A DNA stretch of 64,000 nucleotides from Zoroaster sp. YZ-2022 (lineage: Eukaryota; Echinodermata; Asteroidea; Forcipulatida; Zoroasteridae): positions 28,313,771 through 28,377,770 of the forward strand of contig CM055830.1 of the NCBI GenBank assembly GCA_029582265.1, in the 5' to 3' direction. The stretch's first letter is position 1; the number at the start of each line of letters is the position of its first letter. The notes below the pieces were generated by a model. That model had not been told where the DNA came from. It did not search any database and saw only the letters and a program-made list of their open reading frames with translations. Position numbers and translations under genes: made by a program. This document shows positions 35,850 to 48,466 of the stretch, one piece after another.

Positions 35850-36349
35850 NNNNNNNNNNNNNNNNNNNNNNNNNNNNNNNNNNNNNNNNNNNNNNNNNNN
35901 NNNNNNNNNNNNNNNNNNNNNNNNNNNNNNNNNNNNNNNNNNNNNNNNNNNNNNNNNNNNNNNNNNNNNNNNNNNNNNNNNNNNNNNNNNNNNNNNNNNN
36001 NNNNNNNNNNNNNNNNNNNNNNNNNNNNNNNNNNNNNNNNNNNNNNNNNNNNNNNNNNNNNNNNNNNNNNNNNNNNNNNNNNNNNNNNNNNNNNNNNNNN
36101 NNNNNNNNNNNNNNNNNNNNNNNNNNNNNNNNNNNNNNNNNNNNNNNNNNNNNNNNNNNNNNNNNNNNNNNNNNNNNNNNNNNNNNNNNNNNNNNNNNNN
36201 NNNNNNNNNNNNNNNNNNNNNNNNNNNNNNNNNNNNNNNNNNNNNNNNNNNNNNNNNNNNNNNNNNNNNNNNNNNNNNNNNNNNNNNNNNNNNNNNNNNN
36301 NNNNNNNNNNNNNNNNNNNNNNNNNNNNNNNNNNNNNNNNNNNNNNNNN
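35850..36349. other. Assembly gap, 500 N
   Basis: Exactly 500 unknown bases, probably a fixed-length placeholder. The true distance is unknown, and the ORF that appears to cross it is meaningless. Confidence 0.99.
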
Positions 36350-36606
36350 TCGCTACGAATTTTCTTTTTGAAACGGGTAAAATTCGTTTTATTTCTTGAA
36401 TTATACCTTTGAAAGTGTACTTACCAATCCATGTCGACTCAGCAGTGATCTGACGGGTTTATTGGCTCAACAAGGACCCGATAGGGGCTTTAACACTGAT
36501 CTCCAGAGACAACTTAATCCAAGATTTTCAAATTTATCCTTTTTTCTTACACTAGGGTTGACATATCATATCCAGTTAAAAATTAATAGTACATTGTCCC
36601 TATAGT

Positions 36607-39600
36607 ATAGTATACTAGCTGTCGGTCGCGAAGCGACAGTGACCGCCATCATATCATTTCACAGCTGATCTCCAGTCAGGTCGCTGGACTGCAAGAGTTG
36701 TCCAGGTCTTGCTGTCGATTTCTCGCATCTTGAGGTTCCGCTTAATGGTGTCCTTGTAGCGTAGCCGTGGCCGTCCAATCTTTCTTGCACCGGCAGTGAG
36801 TTGAGAGAAAAGTATCTGTTTTGGTAGTCTCTCGGAGGGCATCCTAATGATGTGGCCTGTCCATCGTAAGGTCTTTCGGATGAGCAGGTCCTCCATCGAA
36901 GGTAGGTGAGCTCGCTCCAAGATTTCGTTGTTGGTCACCTTGTCCTTCCAGGTAACTCTCATGATTGATCGTAGGTGTCTCATCATGAAGGCGTGAAGTT
37001 TCTTGACTTGACTCCTGTATAGGGTCCAGCTTTCCGCACCATATAAAAGAGTTGACAAAACAATGGCTCTGTAGATCTTGTACTTGACTCTTGTTGAGAC
37101 ATGATGATTATTCCAGAGCCTGATTCGCAGTCTCCCAAAAACGCTGCTCGCCTTGGCCATCCTCTTTGTCAACTCCGTGTCAATGCGGCTATCCTTTGAA
37201 ATGGTGCTTCCGAGGTAGGTGAAGTCATCTATCTGGTGTAGGGCTGTGCCGTCTTCTAGAATTCCCTTCCCCTCTCTATGAGTTGGTCCGGGTTGGAACA
37301 GTACTTTAGTCTTCTTGATGTTGATCTGTAGCCCAAACTTCTTTGATGCCGTTGAAAATGCATCCACAACGCGCTGCATCTGTTCTGGTGTGTGTGCAAC
37401 GAGAGCGCTGTCGTCTGCAAACAAGAGTTCTCTCACAAGGATCTGTGTGGTCTTTGTCGTGGCCTTGAAGTGTGAGACATTGAAGAGGTCGGCATCCTGA
37501 CGGGATTGTATGTAGACACCTTCCTCGAGATCACCAAAGGCCTCCTCCAGCATAGCCGAGAGAAAGATTGAGAACAACGTTAGGGCCAACACACATCCTT
37601 GCTTCACACCATTACTTACTGGGAAGCTGTCAGATGTCTCGTTCGCTTTCTTTACCTTTGCCATCATGCCTGTGTGGAGTGACTCTATCATTCTTGTGAA
37701 CTTGTCCGGGCATCCGTACCTTCGCAGTAGTTTCCATAGACCCGTCCTACTCACAGTGTCAAATGCTTTGGTGAAGTCTACAAAGACCGCATAGAGGGAT
37801 TGGTTTTGCTCAATGCATTTCTCCTGTATTTGTCTGAGGCAGATGATCATATCGACTGTGCTCCGGTTGTTTCGGAATCCACATTGTGTTTCTGGAACTA
37901 TGCTTGGTGTTATGTGAGTAGTCAGTCTGTTTAGAAGGATCCTAGCATATGCTTTCCCAGCTATCGACAGCAATGAGATTCCTCTGTAGTTTCCACACTG
38001 AGTCCGGTCTCCCTTTTTGAAGATGGTGACAATATTCGCATCCTTCCATTCTTGGGGTACCGAGCCTTCTTCCCATGCTTGTTGGATCAGCCCGAGTAAG
38101 TTGTTGGTAAGTGTGGCTCCTCCGTGCTTCCATATCTCGCTAGGTATCCCATCTACACCTGGTGCCTTGCCATCAGCCAAAGAGGAGATTGCTAGTTGAA
38201 GTTCTTCCAGTGTCGGAACATCGTCAAGGGCAATTGCTAGTGGTCGCTGGTTGATCTTTTTTAGTGCTGCAGGCTCGATGTCTCCGGGCTGGTTGAGTAA
38301 CGTCTCAAAGTGTTGTGACCATCGCTTGAGCACCCTGTTGTTGTCTGAAAGAGTCTCTTTGCCATCCAGGGACTTAAGATGAACTGTGCCTCTTGAATGG
38401 GGACCCCAAACCTCCTTCAGTCCACTGTAGAAGGACTTCATGTCATTTCTGTCTGCTGAACGCTGAAGGTCCACTGCCTTATCTTCCCACCAGGTGGTTT
38501 TCAGTCTTCGGATGCGCCTTTGCAGGCATCTGCATGCCTCCTTGTATGCAGCGACAGTGGTCCTGGTTCTTCTGGTCTGTAGAACACGTTGGTGTGCTTC
38601 ATCCCGTTTCTGCATGAGTAGTTGGAGCTCAGAGTCTTCCGTGTCGAACCAGTCCTGGTGTTTTCGCTCTGGTTTGCCGAGGGTGTTGCTTGCTGTCTCA
38701 TAAACGACCTGACTGAGCGATGCCCAAGCCTGATCCACTCCCATTCCCTCCTGCACTCTCCAGTCTACCATTGCGTTATTCATCTCACGCTCTAAGTTGG
38801 CCCGCTGCCTGTTTACTCGCAGTTGGTCTGTGTTCAACTTTTTGGGTATGGTGGCTCTTTGCTTCCTATGCTTGGGTTGTAGTGCAAATGCGATCTTTGA
38901 TCTAAGAAGTTGGTGGTCAGTCCAACAGTTGGCTCCGCGCATAGCTCTTGTACTGTGGATGTCCATTCTGTCTCTCTGTCTCGTAATGATGTAATCGATC
39001 AGGTGCCAATGTTTGGAGCGAGGGTGCATCCAGGTGGTCTTGTATTCGTCCTTCTGCTTGAACACCGTGTTGGTAATTAGAAGTCCGAACTCTGAGCACA
39101 GCTCTAGAAGTAGCTCGCCGTTGGTGTTGCATTTGCCGACTCCGTGTCTGCCCATCACTGTTGGCCACCTCTTGTAGTCTCGTCCTATCCGGGCATTGGA
39201 GTCTCCCATTAAGATCAACTTGTCAGTGCGAGGGATGGTCTGCAGGGGATGATCTGAGCTGATTGTAGAAGTTCTCCTTTGCTTCGTCCGGATTTGTCAT
39301 GGTTGGTGCGTATACACTGATGATAGTAGCATTTCCATTCTTTGCCAGTGGAATCCTCATTGTCATGATTCTATCGTTCACCGGTTAAGGCATCTCCGAG
39401 AGCTTCACTACGATCTCTCTTCTGATTGCAAAGCCTACTCCGGCCTCCCGTCGTTCCCCATCTGGCTTGCCACTCCAGAAGAATGAGTAGTTCACATCAT
39501 CGAGGCTTCCTGATTCGGAGAATCGTGTCTCACACAGTGCAGCAATGTCAATTCGGTACTTCTCCAGCTCCATGGCAACCAGAGCTGTCTGTCTCTCTGG

Positions 39601-40146
39601 TCTGTCAGTCCCTTCACGGTCAATGAGTGTCCTGACATTCCACTGTCCAATGATCATGGTAGATATCCTGTTGGTATCGTCTTTTTGTTTTTGTGGTCTT
39701 CGTAGCTTACTTGTCACTGTCGGCGGAAGTCCTGGACAAAGAGCGCGGTCCTTGGTATCCCGGGCGACGACCGATCCGGTATGGAGATTCTTACTGTTGT
39801 ACATATCATGAAGGCTGCTTGCAAAGTATTTAAGTATCGGTAGCTTTTGCAAGTTACTAACGATACTCTCTCGGGGAACTAGTGGCAAATTCACACCGGC
39901 GAGGACAAGCCAGGACAGGTGTGAACCACTAGACCCTGCAGTGACTGGCCGGGGGATGTCAAGAGTTTTGTACCATCAACCGCCCTCAGTGCTGTCACAG
40001 TGACACGGTTTTCTGTTGGGGTTTGCTCCCTTAGCCTTTGTTTCCACCAGAAACCTGAACCACAAGGCAGTGGTCTACAACTATGCATGGCAGGGGCGTC
40101 TAACTCCCTGAGGTATTGTCATATTATCCTACCCGCATACGAGATC
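36607..40146 (-). mobile_element. Nearly full-length RTE-like LINE with 11-bp target duplication
   Basis: The 3.54-kb element is flanked by perfect GTCCCTATAGT repeats at 36596-36606 and 40147-40157. It has a short 5' leader (39895-40146), a broken endonuclease-RT ORF and a short 3' UTR of about 47 bp ending in a TAGTATACTA-type repeat. A short 3' UTR, single ORF and APE endonuclease fit the RTE group; the clade is inference. Confidence 0.88.
36654..39894 (-). pseudogene. LINE ORF: APE endonuclease plus reverse transcriptase, two lesions
   Basis: The N-terminal piece (39894-39385) holds MIIGQWNVRTL, IAALCETRFSES and FFWSGKPDGERREAGVGFA, the start of the APE endonuclease. It stops at an in-frame TAA (39385-39387). 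The frame resumes with NDRIMTMRIPL and SVYAPT, then shifts by one base near 39245. The remaining 854 codons (39218-36654) are uninterrupted: GDSN at residues 5-8, TDHQLL at 100, YRGISLLS at 411, AFDTVSRTGLW at 485, GVKQGC at 537 and the catalytic FADD at 600-603. A Cys-poor C-terminal domain follows, with IGRPRLRYKDTIKRNL. Only two lesions suggest fairly recent inactivation. It would nick target DNA and prime reverse transcription there. Confidence 0.9.
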
Positions 40147-40222
40147 GTCCCTATAGTGTACTACAATGGTGAAAAATAAAAAATATATTTAACCATTTAT
40201 TCATTTGCGCATAATATACATA

Positions 40223-40442
40223 ACAGCAAAAGAAACGTCACCCCCTAAATTTTGATAAGTCTGAGAACGTGTTTAGCTTATGTGTCCTCAGACGTCATGC
40301 ATGACGAATCTTGAGGTCAACCAAATTTGCCACATTGTGTTCGTGTTACACTCCATACTCATAATATTCTTCATTAAACAAATTATATTAATTATAAAAT
40401 GAAAATAATAAATATTTTTAGGGGTGACGTTTCTTTTGCTGT
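40223..40442. mobile_element. 220-bp MITE with TA target duplication
   Basis: The ends start ACAGCAAAAGAAACGTCACC (40223 onward) and are mirrored at 40421-40442, each flanked by TA. TA duplications and such ends fit Tc1/mariner-type MITEs. It lies within the first ~370-bp unit to the right of the LINE. Confidence 0.8.
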
Positions 40443-41285
40443 TATTTATATTTATCAAAAACAGCGCCCTCGAGAGGTAGTTTCTATGGCAACCAATGAT
40501 GTTATCCTGACGACATATACATTGACATTTTAATGTCAAGTTTTATTAATGTAAGTCAAAGAATGCCGGAGTAATAGAGGTTTGTGTAATCCCCTCCCAC
40601 TCCAAATGCTAAGGATTCCCGGCTGAATTTGACATGATAGGGGCTAAACAATGAGCTCCAGAGACCCATTAACAAAATATTTTCAAATTTATATTTCGTT
40701 TTTCTTTACATTACAGTTGACACATCCTTGTGAAGTAAAACTTAATGATACTTTATCCCCATAGTGATAACTAGTGTACTACAATGATTAAAAATAAACA
40801 ATAATTGTATCCATTAATTGCAGCGCCCTCTAGAGGTAGTTTCCATGACAACCAATAACATCATCTTGACGACTTGTGAATGAACTTTTATTGTGCTAAG
40901 TTTGATTAATGTAGGCCAAAGCATGTTCCAGAAATAAAGGGTTATTCAATATGTAGTGAAATGGACGTCCAACTAAGCTTAATACCATGGGCTAATAAAG
41001 TGCCCCCAGAGATAGAAAATCCAAAAAACTTCTAAGTTAACACATTTTTGTGTGGTTACATTAGACATAGATGAACCTATTTAAGGCATAAATTAATAAT
41101 TGTTTTTGTTCTTGGTGGCAACAATAAAAACTAAATTGTTTATAATGAGATATTTTTCTGAAAATCCCAATAATTGGAATATGCATAATATACGTGCAAT
41201 TATAGCGCCCTCTACCGGTCGTTTTCACAAGAACCAATGACGTCATCATGACAACATATGACCGAACATTAATTGTACCAAGTTA

Positions 41286-43235
41286 CATGATAATAGGTGA
41301 AGGCCTGATGGAGTAATGGCAAGATGTTTGATCTTCTTCCACCCCTAGTGCTACGAATTATCAGCATAAACTCATTATACGGGTAAACAATAGTGGGCCA
41401 GAACAGATAGTGCAACCCAAAATGTTCAATGTTAACATCTTTTTTCGTGTTTAGGACATCCAAAGGAACAAAAAAATATCCGTGGCGGTGGGTTATGGGC
41501 GCAGGGGGGGGGGGGGTGCACGGTAGACCCCTCCAGCCCACAGACTATAAATACAGACAGTGACCATTTGGGCGACGCGTCTTGATCCTTCTGTACTTGC
41601 TAAAATTCAAGGCGTAGCTTATTATGCCAAATTTAAAACTGAAAGACGCTTTTTCATTGGTCGTTGGTTGCCCCAGCAACCTCAGTGTTTTTCATGTACA
41701 TACGTTGTGTGCGCGTGTGGGTGCATGCATTGTGTGTGGGATCAAACGGGATCATAGCTAGGGGCATGTGATCGGGCATCGTTTAAAATGAACCGCCCAC
41801 AAATCAATACGGTAATTCTTCCATATGAATTTTCATCGGATTTCCAATGGTAAAATAAAGAAACACATAAACCTCTCGATTACAGAAGGATCAAAGCTTT
41901 TGATTCAGTTCGATTCAGTTCAAACGTGTACGAGGTCGCAATGCACAACCGTTTCTACAACTCGGTTTATACTTTTCTTCACTTCCCTTTCTGTTATTTT
42001 TTCAAGAAAGTATGAGACTGAACAACGTAAAGCTTTTTAATCGGATATGACCAATGATCGCAAATGTGATGACTATATTTGACGTCATATTATTCTCAGC
42101 AGTGAAGGACACAATACGTCGTGTTTTTTCAAGATCCGAGACAGCTGTTCTGAGCTGGGGTTGCTATAGTTATTACATGGACTCTGGGGTGCAATAATTG
42201 GTTGATATCAACAGAGTGGAGACAACTCCCTCTGCTGTGGCATTGTGCAACAAAAGGGATTCCGATTGAGATAAAGTGCGAATAATTATTGCATTTGGAG
42301 TCGTTCGGTAATATAAATGACAGCGTCAACCAGTGGGACAAGATGTAACCAAAGTCCGCTACAATTCAGTATCATTTATTCGAATGCAAATTTCACCCAA
42401 GTCGGTTTTTGTACCAGCATAATTCACTGGAAATGTTTATAAACAGTGATGACGTCATCACAAGTCTTGTTTGTGATGTCATCTTAAAGCCACTGAATGC
42501 ATATTAATTGCTCGTTTTAAAGTACATTTTTAATTGTGTATTTGACTGTGAACATTTTAGGATTGAGATATCATGATGACATTTCGACGTTTTCACGAGG
42601 AAAGTTTGTGATTGGCTTAATAAAATAATTAAAAGTGGTTGCTAAATGTATGAAATAGGCATATCTTACAGTTTAAAGTTGCCGTTTCAATAGATGAATT
42701 TACTACATTATTACTGCTATGGATGTAATTATCTCTGCTTTTACTGTACTTTTGTTTAAAATCTACATTATTTGTTGTACTTCAAACAAAATCTGTGACA
42801 AGTTTGATGGCTTACGGATAACAGTTGAGAACAATATCGGGAAAATACTGTTTTTACAACAAAAATAAAACATGGGTCTAGCGGTTATATTTTTACGACA
42901 TCATCTGATAGATGCTGTTGAACTCAACATCCATACAAATTCATAAAAATCTATTAAAGAAAATAACAAGGGATGGAAATCACAAATCTACTTAAATCAC
43001 ACAACTGTAAGCACGCCACATAAAAAACCTAACTTAAGCCACTATAAGCGCCCCGCTTGTTTTTGCATCTTAAATCTGAGTGTGGTTTGACATTAACAAG
43101 TCTTCAGAAGAGTGCTTTGAAAGAGCCCTTCGGAGGCAACTTAAATGAGCTGAAGGTATAAATTCATCGGCATAGTAGTTTTACTGGAAGGAACGAATGA
43201 TAGTTTGACAATAATGTACAGTATAATGTTAATGA
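41286..43235. other. No gene recognised
   Basis: Contains a G run (about 41504-41517), a TATAAATA at about 41546 without a convincing gene behind it, and two TGACGTCA palindromes near 42083 and 42453. Short ORFs have no motifs. Confidence 0.4.
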
Positions 43236-43602
43236 GGTGTCGTGGCCGAGCGGTCTAGCTTACCGGATTCAAGTTCTGGTGTTAGCAACTGAATGTGGGT
43301 TCGAATCACGGCCGTGACACTTGTGTCCTTGAGCAAGACACTTAATCATAATTGCTTCTCTCCACCCAGGGGTTAAATGGGTACCTGTGAAGGCAGAGTT
43401 GGTTTGCTCTATATGCGCTAGAAATGGCAGCAATTGAGCTGTATACTCCCCAGGGAGCTGAGATGGTTTCAGGAATGATCTATGAGCCTTATGAGCCTTA
43501 TGAGCAGGGATAATAATATAATGCGCCTTGAGCACCACTTAGTTGGTGGATACGTGCGCTATATAAATCCACACATTATTATTATTATTATTATTATTAT
43601 TA
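43236..43602 (+). mobile_element. SINE with a tRNA-Leu(CAA)-like head
   Basis: The 85-nt head (43236-43320) reads GGTGTCGTGGCCGAGCGGTC (box A), CCGGATTCAAGTTCTGG (anticodon arm, CAA), a long variable arm and GGTTCGAATC (box B), as in class II tRNA-Leu. Next comes a core, CTTGAGCAAGACACTTAATC, then TTCTCTCCACCCAGG. This resembles the conserved central domain of a metazoan SINE superfamily; which one I cannot say. The 3' tail is an (ATT)n run. The imperfect acceptor stem and attached core argue against a working tRNA gene. Confidence 0.85.
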
Positions 43603-45300
43603 ATCACTTTCATACATTCACATTAAAACCATTTTGCCTCTGCATGCTGCAGTTTCTACTGTGTTTCAAATTAAGAATTCAAGTTTTCAATTTAATTTCC
43701 AGCATGCGCATTCATTCAGCATTATATTCAGTTTAGCATATAGGCTACGTCGTTCTTTTTAGTAATGCACATTCGTCATCCAATTTAGCAGAGTGGGTTC
43801 GACTGGATATTTTAACTAAAATGTTATTTTAGAAACAATTGCAAACAAATAGATTCATTATACAAGACAACCGAATACGTTTTATATCTTTCATTTAATT
43901 CAAACTTAATTTTGTGTTCTTTATTCATGTGCGTTTTTCGTACACTGTATACATGGCCTATCGGTCTTTTTTATCAGACTTTGTTTTGTTTGTTCTCTGA
44001 TTACAATCTTTATTGGCTTTCTGACCTGGGCCTAATTCTGTAATGTGTTTTTGAAACATTTATGTTATATTGGACTGTTTGATTATAACATTGAGAGTTA
44101 GGGCCTATGTCGGCGTACAAAGATATTATTTTAGTTGACTACAATGAGAATTAAAACTACAGTATACAAAGGGTTAGAGACATTTACTCCATTTACTCTA
44201 TTGTTTTATTATTCTGGTTTCTTATTGTCCATTCCTGTGGTTTTTCCATTAACCGTTAATTAAGTTGCACAAATTCCACAAATGCCTGCCGAATAATGAA
44301 TTTGAATTTGAATGACCAAATACGCGCCGCGAAAAGCTCATATGAATTTGAATGCTGTTCGAGTGGATTGTTAAATTGAACGGTTATTTTGTTTAAATCG
44401 CATGACGAAAGAGTACTATTGCCTACTCATAAAACAAAATTGAATGATGATTTGGTAACATACTTTCATGTAGTAAATGCTAGCTCTTAATACATATATA
44501 TTACATGAACATGTAGCGTGGATACTGATCGCACTCATCAGTATTGCACAAGACGTAGCTCAGACTTATACTATGAGTGTGAACATTATTTCTTGCTTTG
44601 TCACCCATGTCTTTAAGCAAAAATTACACGAGAAGCACGTTTGGGGAGACGGGGTTGCATGCAACCTATAGCACATGATAATTTCACACATCACAATACA
44701 TGATGAACTCCTGCACTTACGCGCTCTGCGTCACTCACACTCAAACCTTCTCGTTTGGACAGACAATTTAATTAAATATTTATTTACACTGTGTACAACA
44801 AATTAATATAAATAGATCATATAGGCAACACCTTATAATTATCCTATTCAGTGACCTCCTTATAGAATACATTATAAGTTTGGTCAACGCTATACCAGCA
44901 AACCATTAACGTTAGAAACTACACTTGGCGATGATACAATTACAACGGTACGGTAATTCAATAAATTCCCATATTAACCGCTCTGATATTCTAGATTTAG
45001 GATAGTTCTATCCGTTCTTGGCCTTTCGAACCAAGCTGGTTCTTTCTGAAAGGCAAACAAATTACTCCAATCGGTCTATGCTTGATGCGTGTGTTTGGCA
45101 GCTTCCTGAGACGACGACACTTGAAAGTTGATTGGCGCAAAACAATTGCCAGAAAATACTGGCGCTCAAACTCACCACAGACCAACAATTTTAATAGGAC
45201 ATAGGTCTACAAAGATATGTTGCTGCCTAATACAGGAGGTGAGAATACATTAAAAATAATTAAAATCAAAATTATCAGCTGAGATTTTTAATTTGTGTTT
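43603..45300. other. No gene recognised
   Basis: AT-rich single-copy-looking DNA. A minus-strand ORF at 44997-45188 has no known motif. No RNA gene or repeat structure seen. Confidence 0.4.
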
Positions 45301-47656
45301 ATTTTATTATTACTCCTTTTTTGTGTGTTTCACACAAGAACTACCGGTATTGTATATACTCACGGTAACCTATTAACCTTATCACAACCCTACAGTACAG
45401 TTCGACAAGATCCATCGAATGGACATTGTTAGGTGGCAATATACCAATTTTGGAAAAATTTTCTAAATTTTTGGTCCAAAATCGTTTTTTTTCCCATTAA
45501 TTTCCATGCAACAACGTTATAAATAAAATGTTACGTCATTTTGTTTCAAGAACATGATTTTTGAGATTTGTACCCAAAATTGGGCCATAAATAAATCTGA
45601 AAACCTTCAAAAATCATGTAAAATATCCATAAATAAGATGTTGCATTTAAACGTAATTGATTCATGACTCAGTGTTGTCCAGTTCAGACCCTAAAACACA
45701 TATTAAATGTCTTACAGTATCAAAAACCTCGTATTTACAACAAAATAGAAATTCAATTGGAGAGTGTCCCAAAGAATAGTTAGGAAATTTAAGCGTTCTG
45801 GAGAACGTGACAAATGGTAATCAAACAGGCAACGTATAGCTTAACCCTATTAAGCCTGTGAGGGCACAATGTGTACCCATAACATGTTTATATCTCCAGA
45901 ACGCTTTGTTCAATCACGTTGAAATTATCTGACTATTCGTTGTTACCCCCCCCCCCCCACGCAAAAATCAACAATAATGGGTATTCACAGTTGACATGAA
46001 AAGCGTTTATTTTGAAGAGGGCCAATTGATTTTCCACTTTTTTGTTAAAAATACTAGATTTTTGATACTGTTATTAGGTCTTCGGGTATTTTATTATTAC
46101 TCCTTTTTTGTGTGTTTCACACAAGAACTACCGGTATTGTATATACTCACGGTAACCTATTAACCCTATCACAACCCTACAGTACAGTTCGACAAGATCC
46201 ATCGAATGGACATTGTTAGGTGGCAATATACCAATTTTGGAAAAATTTTCTAAATTTTTGGTCCAAAATCGTTTTTTTTCCCATTAATTTCCATGCAACA
46301 ACGTTATAAATAAAATGTTACGTCATTTTGTTTCAAGAACATGATTTTTGAGATTTGTACCCAAAATTGGGCCATAAATAAATCTGAAAACCTTCAAAAA
46401 TCATGTAAAATATCCATAAATAAGATGTTGCATTTAAACGTAATTGATTCATGACTCAGTGTTGTCCAGTTCAGACCCTAAAACACATATTAAATGTCTT
46501 ACAGTATCAAAAACCTCGTATTTACAACAAAATAGAAATTCAATTGGAGAGTGTCCCAAAGAATAGTTAGGACATTTAAGCGTTCTGGAGAACGTGACAA
46601 ATGGTAATCAAACAGGCAACGTATAGCTTAACCCTATTAAGCCTGTGAGGGCACAATGTGTACCCATGACATGTTTATATCTCCAGAACGCTTTGTTCAA
46701 TCACGTTGAAATTATCTGACTATTCGTTGTTACCCCCCCCCCACGCAAAAATCAACAATAATGGGTATTCACAGTTGACATGAAAAGCGTTTATTTTGAA
46801 GAGGGCCAATTGATTTTCCACTTTTTTGTTAAAAATACTAGATTTTTGATACTGTTATTAGGTCTTCGGGTATTTTATTATTACTCCTTTTTTGTGTGTT
46901 TCACACAAGAACTACCGGTATTGTATATACTCACGGTAACCTATTAACCCTATCACAACCCTACAGTACAGTTCGACAAGATCCATCGAATGGACATTGT
47001 TAGGTGGCAATATACCAATTTTGGAAAAATTTTCTAAATTTTTGGTCCAAAATCGTTTTTTTCCCCATTAATTTCCATGCAACAACGTTATAAATAAAAT
47101 GTTACGTCATTTTGTTTCAAGAACATGATTTTTGAGATTTGTACCCAAAATTGGGCCATAAATATATCTGAAAACCTTCAAAAATCATGTAAAATATCCA
47201 TAAATAAGATGTTGCATTTAAACGTAATTGATTCATGACTCAGTGTTGTCCAGTTCAGACCCTAAAACACATATTAAATGTCTTACAGTATCAAAAACCT
47301 CGTATTTACAACAAAATAGAAATTCAATTGGAGAGTGTCCCAAAGAATAGTTAGGACATTTAAGCGTTCTGGAGAACGTGACAAATGGTAATCAAACAGG
47401 CAACGTATAGCTTAACCCTATTAAGCCTGTGAGGGCACAATGTGTACCCATGACATGTTTATATCTCCAGAACGCTTTGTTCAATCACGTTGAAATTATC
47501 TGACTATTCGTTGTTACCCCCCCCCCCCACGCAAAAATCAACAATAGTGGGTATTCACAGTTGACATGAAAAGCGTTTATTTTGAAGAGGGCCAATTGAT
47601 TTTCCACTTTTTTGTTAAAAATACTAGATTTTTGATACTGTTATTAGGTCTTCGGG
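45301..47656. repeat. Three tandem ~785-bp units, each containing an inverted segment
   Basis: ATTTTATTATTACTCC begins units at 45301, 46088 and 46872 (787 and 784 bp apart). The units differ by only a few bases and by the length of a C run. In each unit the first half runs in the same sense as the 1709-3250 element (CCCAAAGAATAGTTAGG, GCGTTCTGGAGAACG). From AACCCTATTAAGCC onward it is the reverse complement of that element's right end. Each unit is bounded by AGGTCTTCGGGTAT. Confidence 0.88.
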
Positions 47657-47765
47657 TATGTGCGCGAAACACCTATTGTTTTTGTTCTTTAAAAAAAAAT
47701 TTTTTTTTAGGTGTTCGGATATGTACCCGAAACACCTATTGTTTTTGTTCGTTTTTTTCTTTCTT
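47656..47765. repeat. Two short palindromic termini related to the AGGTGTTCGG MITE
   Basis: GGTATGTGCGCGAAACACC with ATTGTTTTTGTTC and then AGGTGTTCGGATATGTACCC with GAAACACCTATTGTTTTTG follow each other around an A/T-rich palindrome. They resemble the left end of the 34479-35333 element. Confidence 0.6.
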
Positions 47766-47767
47766 TT

Positions 47768-48418
47768 TTATTCTCCTTTTCCGGGTCGTAATCTGCGGTT
47801 GAAGGGGGCAATGTCCTGTTGGAGTGAGAGTTGATTATGCTCCTTGGGTGTGGGGCAAAACTTAAGACCCCTTGAGAGCAATTTAACCTGGGGATCACTG
47901 AGCGCAGTATCAGACAGATTAATTACAGTATGTGTTGGTGGGTTAGGGGTATTGTCACCAGAGGGTTTAGTGGTGATCTTACGGAAACGCCTGTAGAGGT
48001 ATTTCTTGTGGTTAGCCTGGGCATTACAGCGTTTCTTATCCTGTTGGCGTTGTAGGGAGGAACGAAGGTGGTTAATGTTGGAGGAAAGAATGACTTGGAA
48101 ATGGTCCCATTCATGATCATTAGGGCAAGCCACTTTCTATTGAGATTCTGTACTCTCAATATCAAGTGACTGCTTATCAATGCATTTTAGGTACTGGGCT
48201 TCGAGAAGTTCAAGTAAATGGAAGAAAGTCTTGGTTAGTGTGTCATTTCATTTCTTACTGAATGCGGGGTCTAGGTCCCCAAAGGAGGGGCTGCATTTGA
48301 TTTTGAGACCCTTGGGAGAATACGGGTTAAACGATAGAAACGGTAGTTATCAAGGTGAGATAGGTAACGTACTCTCTTTTCCTCAAGTTTGCGCAACTTT
48401 TGGAAAAGGCATTTAGTA
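47768..48418 (-). pseudogene. N-terminal fragment of a Penelope-like retroelement protein
   Basis: Minus-strand frames read KLRKLEEKRVRYLSHLDNYR, then, after frame breaks, VINLSDTALSDPQVKLLSRG followed by LKFCPTPKEHNQ and FNRRLR. The VxNLSxxxLxxxxxxLLxKGLxFxPTP pattern precedes the RT domain in vertebrate and invertebrate Penelope-like elements. No RT core or GIY-YIG domain is present; the piece is cut off by the palindromic termini at 47765. Assignment is from memory of the motif. Confidence 0.45.
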
Positions 48419-48466
48419 TTAAGCGGTGACATAGAGAAAAGCAATATACATTATATGTATTAAAAA

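Larger units (their letters stand above)
36380..41285. repeat. Divergent tandem array of ~370-bp units, interrupted by a LINE
   Basis: Blocks recur in order: CTCCAGAGAC, TTTTCAAATTTAT, GTTGACA, CCCCATAGT, then CAGCGCCCTCTAGAGGTAG, CAACCAAT and a TGACGAC-like block. The GCGCCCTC block lies at about 40464, 40824 and 41204, giving 360-380 bp spacing. The first unit is split: its left part ends at 36606 and its right part resumes at 40147, on either side of the LINE. Confidence 0.65.

Noticed and set aside
35730..36371. 213-aa ORF
   Set aside because: Most of it is translated N; it crosses the assembly gap.
37315..38905. Several plus-strand ORFs
   Set aside because: They are antisense shadows of the LINE reverse-transcriptase ORF.
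43236..43320. Functional tRNA-Leu(CAA) gene
   Set aside because: The acceptor stem is imperfect and the head is fused to a SINE core with an (ATT)n tail, so it is a retroposed derivative.
47566..47802. ORFs across the 785-bp units
   Set aside because: They are chance frames in repeat DNA and differ among the three copies.
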